From: Tenrec ecaudatus
Lineage: Eukaryota > Chordata > Mammalia > Afrosoricida > Tenrecidae
NCBI RefSeq assembly: GCF_050624435.1
Contig: NC_134537.1
Span: forward strand, 123,369,586 to 123,433,585
DNA: 64,000 bases
Reading direction: 5' to 3'
The notes under the pieces were generated by a model. The model was not told the DNA's origin. It made no database searches and saw nothing but the letters and a program-made list of their open reading frames with translations. The position numbers and the translations under genes were made by a program. How positions within the stretch are numbered: the first letter of the stretch is position 1; the number at the start of each line of letters is the position of its first letter. This document shows, one piece after another, positions 1-10,723 of this stretch.

Positions 1-99
1 GTAGAGGCACAGTGATAAGAACTGATTCAAATGTTTACAGGGGAGGTAGGAGGTGGGGTGGGAGATACGGAGGATGAGGGAGCAAGCAATGTAGTATGT

Positions 100-500
100 G
101 GGAGTAGGGAGGGAACACTCTCTAGAACTGAGGATTACACAACTCAATTTAAAAATGATTTAACCATGAGGGAAGTGCTTGAGTGCCTACAGGCTGAGGC
201 TTACTGAGTGGGGTGCCTTTGGGCACTCAATCCGGGTATCCGGGTTTGCTGGCCTAAAGAGCTTGAACTGAATACCGTTGGGTGAAGTGGAGTGGTACGC
301 CCTTTGGGCAATGTAACTGGTTCTGAAAGAACTATGTAACCAGTTAGGACTGAACAACTATATCCTGATCACGTCTCCTTGTATTTCAACCTGTTAACTT
401 CCTTAATAAACTCTTTAATCATGAATACTGCCTGTAAGTTCTGTGTAGCCATTGCAATGGATTAAGGAATCTAGATCACAAAGGAAGAGGATATTGTTTG
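100..500 (+). repeat. LTR-like dispersed repeat, copy A
   Basis: Has an AATAAA signal at 404-409, followed by a block (TTCTGTGTAGCCATTGCAAT at about 438-457) also found at 54090-54115. AATAAA followed by a conserved short block suggests the R/U5 part of an LTR. Family not identified. Confidence 0.4.
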
Positions 501-597
501 AAACTGAACACACACACAGGCACAGAAAGAGTGCTGTGAGTGTCATGATTACTGTCGTTCTGTGAGGTTCACAACCAAAATGACAGGTCAGGTTTCC

Positions 598-860
598 TTG
601 TTTGTTTTGATCATTTTTACTGTAAGTTCTTACAGCTCTTATAACAATCCATACATCAACTGTATCAAGCACACATGTACATATGTTGCCATCATTTCCA
701 AAACATTTTCTTTCTCCTCCAGCCCTTGGTATCAGCTTCTCTTTTTACCCTTACCTCTTCTTCCTCCACCCTCCCGCCCTTGTGAACCCTTGATAATTTA
801 TAAATTGTTTTTATTTCCATATTTCATTTCCATCAGTTTTATGCTACACACTAACGTTAG
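598..860 (-). mobile_element. L1-type 3'-end fragment
   Basis: Minus-strand copy of the L1-type 3' end seen many times here (poly-T side, then CAGCTCTTATAACAATCCAT and the CCTTGGTATCAGCT block). 5'-truncated. Confidence 0.7.
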
Positions 861-1117
861 TAGATTTTCAGGGGCTTTCTGGAAAGCTGCCCTGAGAAGA
901 ATTCTAAGGCCTCATCCAGATCCAGCAAAAAATAAAAATGGCCAATGTGATGGACGAGCAGCAGGAGGGCAGTCGTGCTCTCGTCCTAATGCCTTCGGAA
1001 CCTGCAGCATGACCCTCGTTCCCAAGTACCCCAAACACCCAGAGTCTTCAAGCCTCTTAACCAGACTCATCTGCAGTAATTCATAAGGAAATAAAGTGGT
1101 TAACTCTGTGTGCTCCA

Positions 1118-1290
1118 CAGGCCGGAGACCTGGATTGAATTCTTAGTTTCTCCACTTGCTGGTTAGACTCATTATTTAACCTCTCCAACCCACAGTTTCC
1201 CCATCTGTAAAATGAGAATAACAGTTCCTGTTGGGCAGGGAAAAAATGAGGCTGTCAGTCACTGTCAAGATGTACAGTTTCAGAAACCCT
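1118..1290 (+). repeat. MIR SINE fragment
   Basis: Matches the MIR core pattern: CTGGATTGAATTCTTAG, then TTTCCCCATCTGTAAAATGA at about 1196-1215. Confidence 0.75.
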
Positions 1291-1311
1291 ACACAGAGGT
1301 GATATAAATCA

Positions 1312-1535
1312 GAGTCGACTCAATGGCAGTAGAGGTACTCTCGTATGGTTTGAATTTATTACAACCCACGGTGACCCCGTGTGTGCAGGGTAGAATGGCT
1401 CCCTACAGTTGTCAAGGCTGTGTGACCTTTGGGAAGCACATTGCCACATCTTCCAAGGTGCCTCTGGGTGGGCTCGAACCGAGAACCCTCTGGCTAGTAC
1501 TAGAGAGCTTACTGCTTGTACCGTGCTGGGACGCC
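1312..1535 (-). repeat. AfroSINE (tRNA-derived)
   Basis: Inverse-orientation AfroSINE with the GAGTCGACTCAATGGCAGT end at left, then GGGTGGGCTCGAACC. Confidence 0.75.
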
Positions 1536-2332
1536 CATCACATGGCGGACGGAAGGATCAAACTGAGAAAACACATACATGCAGGTGCACACAGAGAGGC
1601 AGCAAACATTAGGTGAGCTGCACCAATTACTAAGGCATTCACTTTTAGGGCCTTGGATCCTGTAAAAGCCAACTGCATGCACCAGAGTGTTCAATGCCCA
1701 ATGTATCCATGGCAATAGCTTAGAATGACAGGAATCAAACTGAGGCCATAGAAACCACTTCCCTAAACCCTGTATCAATGCCAATATAGGCTATGAGTAG
1801 CAAATGCAAAAGGTATTATTACAAAGCACTTTTCAAAATAAACATTACTTGGCATTAAGGACACGTGCAAAGTATTGGTTGGTCATTCCATGCAAAACAC
1901 GTTTCACATATTTTTCATCTCTTTCCATAGAGGAAGACAAAAACAATGACACAAACCACTAGCAACCAACCGGCCTCGATAACACAGATCCAACTCCTGA
2001 AATACTCTTTCCAACTACACAGAAAACAGCCCTCTTTTTGGAGAGAGAACTAATTCTAGGTGTCCTCAGGAAATGGTCCAAATGAGCCTGAAACCTGGAG
2101 TTGTATAAACAAGGAAACTCACAAAGGCCACTGGGGTACTAACAGGAGCCAACATGATAAGATTTCCCCTGGTCAAAGATGGGATAAAATGAGCTGCAAA
2201 AAAGGTCATTGGGGGGGGAAAGGTCATTGAAACACATTCAAACATGTTTAAATCTATGAGTTTGTAACAGTTTTAGAAACAACTAAGCCAGTCACCTTCA
2301 GAGGATAGTAGGAACCAAGTTACCGTGGTTGT

Positions 2333-2461
2333 AGCTGTTGCTGCTGAGTCAGCTCTGACTCACAGGGACCCTACCTAGCAGGCTGTCTGCTCTATAAGGT
2401 TTCCAAGGCCTAGGTCATCCTGTGTACTTGAGTGCTTAACCACTGCACCATCAGGCCTCCT
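2333..2461 (-). repeat. AfroSINE fragment
   Basis: Minus-strand copy ending in GAGTGCTTAACCACTGCACC, the reverse of the tRNA-like head. Confidence 0.7.
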
Positions 2462-2907
2462 CAAGCACTGATCCAGCTTTTCTGTAGGAACTGTAGTGCC
2501 AGTGCCACTGTGTTACCAAGTATACTGCCAAGGAAATGTCTCTTGAAAAATTATTCAAACCAATCAATGAAAAATATAATTAAAATATCACCAAGTTGCC
2601 ATCCTAATAAGTCAGTGGAGCTAAGCACTGCACATCAGCAGGGACCTGTGTCACAAAGACAGGTAAGAGTATCTGGTTCACCTCCTGACGGAAGAGCACA
2701 CCACCACCTACCAGATCAAATGGGAGCTTAATTAAGCGTCTGGGTTCAGCTGCCCATTACAGATAATCAGAAGAGAGACAAATACGTTGAACTAAACCAT
2801 TCATGTGCAGCCAGAAAAATCTGGCCTATGGTAGATGCTACAAACAACCCCCCCAGGTCCTACCACAGATAAATTGTGAGCAAAGAAAGGAATGGAGGGG
2901 AAATGTT

Positions 2908-2932
2908 GTTGTTTGTTTGTTTGTTTGTTTTT
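2908..2932. repeat. (TTTG)n microsatellite
   Basis: Five to six tandem GTTT units ending in a T run. Confidence 0.85.
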
Positions 2933-3307
2933 AATGAGCAAGAATGGACTTTAATGTCCAGCGATAAATATTTGAATGAAAAAACAAAACAAAAACCCAC
3001 GCCAGGCCATGAAGTGATCACTATAAAGTCAGGAGGGGTGCCTTAGGGTGAGAGAGAAGGTGCTGACACGGAGAGGTACAGAAAGGAGCTTCTTTATACA
3101 AGAGGGTCTCACCCTTCTAGTTTTGATACTTTATTTTTCAGATGTTTCCGTCTCTTCCTCTTCTAGTAGCGAGGCATTCACTCTTCGTAGCCATTCATTC
3201 AACTATACACCTTTGTTATCTTCTCAACCGGCGTTTCTTATTTTATAATAGAAAAGTTCAAAATTAAGAGGGAAAATAAACAATAATTTAACACCTCCTA
3301 TATCCAA

Positions 3308-3375
3308 AGTCCTGGTGGCACAATGGTTAAAGCACTTGACTGTTAACCAAAAGGTTGGCAGTTCAGTGTAGGGAT
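3308..3375 (+). repeat. AfroSINE head fragment
   Basis: Contains TCCTGGTGGCACAATGGTTA and AACCAAAAGGTTGGCAGTTC, near the family consensus. Confidence 0.85.
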
Positions 3376-3994
3376 GGTGACTGCTGGTGGCTTAAGGATA
3401 AAATGGCCTATGAATGAGAGAATAAAGACTGAGACCTCTAAAAGTGACCTAAAGTCAACTATGATAAATGCACCAATTGCCTGAATTATTCTAGGATTTG
3501 AAACCTCACAAAGCAAAAGATTTTATGAAATAAACAATAAGAAATCTGAAGAAAAATATGATGAGACCAACAACTGTGCTTTGGAAAAGACATACTGACA
3601 TTTCTGGAGTATTTAAAATATTGTCTTAAGCACTGATGATTATGTCAAACAACAGGAGCTGGCAGAGGCAGCATGCCGCCCTCAGGTACCTAATTTGTGT
3701 GTGTTGCTTTGCCTAGAAGGAAGAGGCCTTCTGGAAGAGGCGTGTACAGGTGCTCCAGGATTGGAGACCAGGGAAAGCTGTGAAGCTGAGAGACAAAGCC
3801 CTAGCTTGGCCCAAGCTCTAAGCCAGAGAGACAAAAAGAAGGGGCTGCCTTCATAGGAGATACAAACAGGCAAAATCTCTACAGTTTCCAGAAAATACCA
3901 CATGTGTCAGAGGAGAACTATGCTCCACGGGGTGTTCGATGGCTGATTTTCAGAAGCAGACTGCCAGACCTTTCTTCTGAGGTACCTCCTAGTG

Positions 3995-4260
3995 ATCTCG
4001 ACCACTAACTTTTTGTTTAGCAGCCACCTGCATGAACCGTTGTACAGCACCCAGGGCTCCTCGAATTTTGTTCTCATTGGTGCGCCATCAATTGCAACTC
4101 ACAGCAACCCTACAGGTCGGGGACGGCCTCAGAGTTTCCCAGGTGGCAATCCTGAGAGGAGCAGAGCGCCAGGTCTTTCCACCTGAGGCACCCTGGTGAG
4201 TCCCAACTGTTGGTGTTTCGGCTAGCAGGCAAGCACTTCACCACGGAGATGCCAGGGCTC
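3995..4260 (-). repeat. Two adjacent AfroSINE copies
   Basis: A short head fragment (3995-4062, ending CACCCAGGGCTCC) abuts a longer minus-strand copy (4079-4260, ending ATGCCAGGGCTC). Confidence 0.7.
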
Positions 4261-4574
4261 GTTTCCGCTTCTCTAACCAAGCAGATCTGAGTGGAAGAAG
4301 CACAACTCGACTCCCAGCTTTCATAAAGTACACCATGCAGCCGTGACCTGGTGGACACGCTGCAGCACACCTGTGTGTCCAGCTTTGGGGAACGGAGTGG
4401 GTAGCGTGCGTCAGTGTAGACTGGCAATGGAGGAGCATGACATGAAAGAAATGCTCTGCGGTTCATGAGTGAATAAACTCTATTCACACATAACTAAGAG
4501 CCTGTAGGTCAGATTGTATTCTTACGTTCATTGCCAAGAAAGCTTATTAAACAGAACCTAGTAGCCTACACTAG

Positions 4575-4760
4575 GAGCTTTGGTAGCACAGGGCTCAGTG
4601 TTTAGCTGCCTGCCACCAGGATGGCACTTTCCATAAGCCACTACGCAGATGAAGGAGGTGGCAGTCTGCTTCTGAAAGGATTAGAGCCTTGGCAACCGAC
4701 GGGGCTGTTGTACTCTGTGCTTTGGGTCACCACCAGTCAGAAGCAACTCTACAATAACAG
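4575..4760 (+). repeat. AfroSINE
   Basis: Plus-strand copy from the 'gagctttggtagcacag' head through GTGGCAGTCTGCTTCTGAAA to GTCAGAAGCAACTC. Confidence 0.7.
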
Positions 4761-6224
4761 TAGTTAGTAGCCTACACAAGAGAGTGTGTCTTACACTAAA
4801 AATGCTCATTGCTGCTTCCCTCTTGGCCTTAGATTAGAACCATTTTACTTGGAATTATTATACTAATTTTTCTTTCCATCCAGCTTTGTGGCTATCCATA
4901 TAGGGCTGGCCAGTGGCTAAAGCCGCTGATAAGCACAGGGAGTTCCAGGGCCAGAAGCAAACACACCTCCCAGCATTCTCCCACAGCACCACCTGAGATT
5001 CAGAAGCCCACCCAAACGCACAGAACGAAAGTCTGCTGAGCCGACTGCAAAGCTCCACTGTGCTGGGAGAAAGCACAGATGCACACACCCCAGGATGAAG
5101 GCAGGACGTGGAAATGAGTGTTTTGGACCTGAGCCCTGGCTGCCAGGCCTTCCAGGAGAGCATGGGAGAAGGGCGGCCAGCAGGCCCCTGCCATCCCCAC
5201 CCAAACAATGACGCTAGTTCGGAAATGAACCCACTGTGAACGAGGAAAACAACTAGCTCCAAGTTTAAAATATATTTTTCTTTCAAAAGGAGCAATTTTG
5301 AAAGGCCCAGGAGGTTTGGGCAATCATTTTAATGCTAACCACCTTCCACAGAAAATACCCTTTTCCTGTCCCCTGAGCCCTCAGCACTGGATACGCTGAC
5401 TCACCTTGTTAGTGCGCCTGCATGCGCTATTCTGATTCAGGAAATCAGACCTTTTCAGGAATCGAGGGCACTTCCTACCTTCAAAATTATAAGGTTGGGA
5501 AATAAAGCCCAAGATATTTTTAAGAAGGCCACCTTCAATTACCACGGTGACATCATAGTAAGCTCCCAAAACAAAAGCCGCAAAATACCAAGAGTGGGAA
5601 ATAAACCTCCTGGGAATGACCAGAATGACGGAGGCTCCAAATAAAGCAATTCCAGTTGGGAGACTGCTCTTCCCAGTTGTCTCTAAGCAGTGGGACCCTC
5701 TTGGGAGTTGAATGTGGGATTACATCAAATTGTGGAACATACTGAGAACATCCTGAACCAAACTGTAAAAGCCAATAATAATTAATATCAAAGAAAAATC
5801 TCACCTTCAGATACTTTCCCCTCCATCTGCATGGTTCCATTTCCTCTTATTTTGTACTGCTACAACAGCATAGTATTTCTAAATGAAAACCACATTTCCC
5901 AACCACATTTCCTCTTACTATTTCTAACGCTTAACTGTGTGTCCCATTGGTCCATGCCTACAGAAGAAAATCCAATTCGCCTCTCTCATATGAGGATTTC
6001 CCCAACCTGAATCACCCCATCTCCCTACGGCCTATGATTCCTCTCATATACTAACTGGTAACTCAAATCTCAATACTACAAGAGTTCTGATCTGGAGTCT
6101 CTGGGTTTTGTTTGTTTATGGCCTTTTAAAAAAATGTGAACACATGCATCACTTCCTTTAGATGGTTTTGCTAAATTCAAATGTACATTTTCCATATTTC
6201 TTAGGTTGCCTTTGCTCTTTTTTT

Positions 6225-6400
6225 GTTTAGTATTTTTTTAAATCATTTTGTCAGGGTTCATACAACTCATCACAATCCACACATACATCAATTGTGTAAA
6301 GCACACTTATACATTCCTTACCCTCATCATTCTCAAAACTCGTTTTCCGCTTGGGTTCCCGGAATCAGCTCATTTTCCTTTTTCCCCTCCCCCTCCCTCA
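6225..6400 (-). mobile_element. L1-type 3'-end fragment
   Basis: Starts with a T-rich tail and AAATCATTTTGTCAGGGTTC, then CATACATCAATTGTGTAAAG. 5'-truncated. Confidence 0.75.
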
Positions 6401-6439
6401 TTTAAAAAAATGCTTCAGGTTTAATCATGCTGCTGTGAG

Positions 6440-7970
6440 GCTGGAAACTATACCACTTATATTTCAAATACCCACTGGCATGAACAGCCATGGTGAATAG
6501 TTTCAGCGGAGCCTCCAGACTAACACTAGGAAGATAGCCCTGGCAAGACATGGTTTTTCTAAAAACTTGGCCGGTGAAAAGCTCATGAATGAGTGCAAAA
6601 CACTGTTGGACACAGTGCTGCAAGATGAGCTCCTCAGCTTAGAAAGCACTCGGCCTACAACTGGGGAAGGGCTACCACGCCGCCGAGTAGAATCGACTCT
6701 ATGAAGTGAATGGAGCAAAGCTTTCTGGACCTTCATTTGCTGATGTGACATGAAACAAACAGCCATTGATTGTCATGATGCATGGAGGAAGAATCTAGAA
6801 AATTTTGAAGTCATCAAATATGAAATGGAATGCGCAAATTATCAATCTCCTGTGCATGAATGCGAAGATGGACTGGTATTAGCCTTTTTGAATTGGATGA
6901 TCACGTGGTCTACTATATAGGAATGAAAAACTGTAGAGCAATGATGTGGCACTCACTGTTAAAAAGAAGATGTCAAGATCTATCCTAAAGTACATACAGT
7001 GCTGTCAGTGATAGAATATTATCCACACTCCTACAAGGAGTACAAGTTAATACAACTATTATTCAAACTTACACAGCAACTACTAAGCCGAAGGTGAGAA
7101 AATGGAAGACTTTCACCAAGTTCGGCAGTCTGAATTTGATCAAGTGTGAATCAGGGTGCAATGATAATAACTCATAATTGAAATGTGAAAGTTGGAAACA
7201 AAGAAATTACGTAGATCAGGATTCAGAAAGCAATGCCTTGGTGATGGAAATGAAACTGGAGATCACATAGAATTTTGCAAGACCAATGATTTCTTCCTTG
7301 CAAATACTACCTTTCACAACAACATAAACAGTAACTATACATATGGACCTTGTCAGATGGAATATAAAGAAAGCAAATTGACTACATCTAGAGGCAGACA
7401 AGCTGGAGGTGGTCAGTATCATCAGCCAAAAGAAGGCCACCAGCTGACTGTAGAACAGATCATCATATGCAAGTTCAGGTTGAAGTTGAAGAAAGCTAAA
7501 ATAAAGCAGTCAGAGTCTAAATGTGGCTTCACTGTATACTACCTGAATTTCAAGACCATCTCAAGAACAGATTTGACATGTTGAACATTTGTAATCAGAG
7601 ACCAGGTGAGTTGCTAAATAACATCAAGTACATCAGACATGAAGAAAGCAAAAGGTCATTAAAAACAAAGAAAACACCAAAACAAATGCCAGAAGAGACG
7701 GAGACTTGCTCTTGAATGGAGAGTAGCTAAATAAAGGGCGTGGAAGAAATGAGAAAATCAACAGCTGAACAGATTTAAAAGGGCTGCAGAGGAGGTAAAA
7801 TGATGTCTTATGATGACGTGTACAAAGACCTGGAGTTAGAAAACAAGTGGGAAGAACATTCCCAGTATTTTTCCAATTGAAGGCAAAAAATTGAAACCTC
7901 CTATTGTAATATTCAAGGATTCCATAGGCAAAATATTGAATGATGCAGGAAACATCCAAAAATGAGATTG
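6440..7970 (+). mobile_element. BovB/RTE LINE, endonuclease half (decayed)
   Basis: Frames broken by stops still read as RTE (BovB) ORF2. I see a piece like DDHVVYYIGMK (about 6893-6925), IEFCKTNDFFLANTTFH (about 7270-7320) and IICKFRLKLKK (about 7465-7497), which match the order of the BovB apurinic endonuclease region, then a linker ending in KDSIGKILNDAGNIQK near 7960. The first 280 bases also match a SINE end related to the piece at 19080-19292, so the left edge is uncertain. It stops where a minus-strand RTE begins at about 7975. Confidence 0.7.
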
Positions 7971-7974
7971 CTTT

Positions 7975-10320
7975 CAAACAATTTAAAGAGATCTTGTGCA
8001 GATTTACCCAATGTAATGTGTTGTTTGCTCTCTTGACTGCTGCTTCCACAAGCATGAATTGTAGATCAAGCAGGATGAAATCCTGACAAGTTCGGTCTTT
8101 CTCCATTTATCATGATGTTACCAATTGGTTCCATTGTGAGGAATGCTGTTTTCTTTGCATGTGGTTGGAATCCAAATGGAAAGCTAATGACCTTGATCTT
8201 CCATCAGCAAGTGCTTCAAAGTCTTCTTATTCAGCAAGCAGGTTGTGTTTACCCACATAGCACTCACAGGTTGTTCGTAAGCCTTCCTCCAATCCCCATG
8301 CCGTGTTCTTCATTTAATGCCGCTTCTCTGAGTATCGGCCTACCATACAGACTAAGTATGGTGAGAGGATATAAGCCTGACGTGCACCTTTCTTGATATT
8401 AAACCATGCAACTCTGTTCAGATAACTGCCTCTTGATCCATGTACAAATTCCTCATGAGCACAATGAAGTGTTCTGAAATTACCATCCTTCTCCGGGCTA
8501 TCCATAGTTTGTTATGATTCACACAAACTAGTGGCTATGTGTAGTCAATAAAACATAAGTAAATCTGTCTAAGATTCTCTGCTTTCAGTCAAGATCTACC
8601 TGAACTCAGCAACGATATTCCTTTTCTGAACCTGGCCTGAATTTCTAGCAGCAACCTGTCAATGTACTGCTGCAACTGTTGAATGATCTTGATATCAATG
8701 TTTCATAATTTTCACATTCTGTTAAGTCACTCTTCTCTGCCATGAGAACAAATATGGATCTCTTCCAGTCAGCTGGCTAGGTAGCCATCCATCTTCCAAA
8801 TTGCTTGGCCTCGATGAGTGTCTCCAGTGCTTCATCAGCTTGCTGAAATATTTCAATTGATATTCTGTCAATTCCTGGAGGTTTGTTTTGGTTAATGCTT
8901 TCAAGTGCAACTTCAACGTCAATCCGTCAGCACCACTGGCTCTTGGTCACATGCCACCTCCTGAAAAGGTGGGACGTTGACCAGTTCTTTTTGGTGCAGT
9001 GACTCTGTTCATTCTTTTCATCTTCTTTTGACGGTTCCTGTATTACTCGATATTTTGCCCAGAAAATCTTTCAATATTGCAACTCAAAGTTTGAATTATT
9101 CTTGAGTTCTTTTCACCTTAAGATCTGCTACACAACCAAGGGTGTGAGGGGCGATGCTGGGAGAGTGGAGGGTGAGTGGGTTGGAAAAGAGGAACTGATT
9201 ACAAGGATCCACATGTGACCTCTTCCTTGGGAGAGGGACAGCAGAGAAGGGGGGGGGAGGGAGACTCCGGATAGAGCAAGATATGACAAAATAACGATGT
9301 ATAAATTACCAAGGGCACATGGGGGGGGGGGAGCAGGGAGGGAGGGGGAAAAAAAGAGGACCTGATGCAAGGGGCTTAAGTGGAGAGCAAATGCCTTGAG
9401 AATGATTGGGGCAGGGAATGTATGGATGTGCTTTATACAATTGATGTATGTATATGTATGGACTGTGATAAGAGTTGTATGAGCCCCTAATAAAACGTTT
9501 AAAACAAACAAACAAAAAAAGATCTGCTACACATGTTCTCTAGGTCTTTACATGTTTCATTATAATACTTGGGTTTGTCTTCTCAAGCTGCCCGTGGGAA
9601 CTTTCTGTCCTTTTACTCCATCATTCTACCACTTTCTTTAACTACTCGAAGATCAAGAGCAAGTTTCAGCATCTCTTCTTACACACACTGTAAGCTTTAC
9701 TTTCTTTCCTATTGTTTCCAGGACCTTTTGAGTGCTTCATGTATGGTGTTCTTGAGGCCACTCCTCAGCTCATCAGGGCTTCTCATTAGTGTTCAATGCA
9801 GAGAAACTGTGCTTGAGATGGTCTCGAAATTCAGGTGGGATTAACTCAAGGTAGTACTCTGTTTCTCTTGGATTTAATTTTTTTTCAGCTTTAACCTGAG
9901 CTGACATTTGAGCAACTGGTGGTCTGTTTCACAGTTGGTCCTTGGTCTCACTTTAGCTGTTAATGCTGAGCTTCTCCCACCATCTGTTCCCACAGATTTA
10001 GTCAATGTGATTACTGTGTGTTCTACCTGGAGAAGCCCCATATGTATAGATGGCTTTTGTGTTGCTGAAAAGAGGTAATGGTGAAGAAAAGTTACTGATC
10101 TTGCAAAATATCTTTGGCTTTATTTCTATCACCAAGGCCATCTTTCCAAATGCTGATCCTTTCTCTTTCCAACTTTTGTATTTCAATCGCCAATGATTAT
10201 TAATACAACTTGAATACATTTCTGATCAATTTCAGCCTGAAGACTTTGGTAGAATTCTTCATCATTAGCTTCAGTGGTTGGTGCATAGATTTAAATAATA
10301 ACCAGAAACGGTAGCCAGAC
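7975..10320 (-). mobile_element. BovB/RTE LINE, minus strand (decayed), interrupted by an L1-type insertion
   Basis: Read on the minus strand it begins with endonuclease motifs APTTEANDEEFYQSLQAE (about 10284-10230) and IIIGD (about 10203-10187). It continues through QLRLKLKKN-like sequence, the reverse transcriptase motif GARQAYILSPYL (about 8388-8353) and a C-terminal piece near 8000-8110. A plus-strand L1-type element sits inside it at 9135-9520. Many stops; no active product. Confidence 0.72.
9135..9520 (+). mobile_element. 5'-truncated L1-type insertion with target-site duplication
   Basis: Flanked by the 13-base repeat GATCTGCTACACA at 9122-9134 and 9521-9533. It ends in CCCCTAATAAAACG and an A-rich tail on the right. 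Target duplication plus A-tail is the mark of target-primed reverse transcription. Confidence 0.9.
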
Positions 10321-10379
10321 TCACAACAGGGAGTGAAATGAGGTACATCATTGCCGATATTAGACGGATCTAATTAGTT

Positions 10380-10715
10380 ACTTATGTTTCACTGAGTTCG
10401 CAATGGATTTTGGCTGTGTAACAACAACAAAAAAACACAACTATAAAAAACATTACAAAGAATAGAAATTCCAGAAACCTTCATTGTGCTAATGCTGAAT
10501 ATAGACCATGGGCCAGTGACTCCAGCATAACAACGGCTCACAATCAGGAAGGTGGGCGCCAGGGGAGCTCCCTCTCACCATGCTCATTCAATCTGTACGC
10601 TGAGCAAATAGTGCACGAAGTTGGACTCTACCCAGAAGAACCAAGCATCACCACTGCAGGGGGACCAATAACAACCTGAGTGGTAAATACTTTACCGTGC
10701 TTGCTCAAAGCAGAG
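10380..10715 (+). mobile_element. BovB/RTE LINE, reverse transcriptase part (left of an L1-type insertion)
   Basis: Plus-strand pieces resemble RTE reverse transcriptase: NNGSQSGRWAPGELPLTML, LYAEQ-like, EVGLYPEEPSITTAGGPI. The catalytic YADD region appears degraded (near 10680). The element resumes at 13486. Confidence 0.65.
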
Positions 10716-10723
10716 AGCAATCG

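Noticed and set aside
5381-5840. Minus-strand frames reading like a membrane protein (ILVIPRRFISHSWYFAAFVL) with possible donors
   Set aside because: About 70 codons open by chance is not unusual; the acceptor is poor, the frame starts at TTG, and I can match it to no protein. Cross-species conservation would be needed to revive it.
7192-7584. 130-codon frame that could look like a gene
   Set aside because: It is part of the decayed RTE endonuclease region and begins at TTG.
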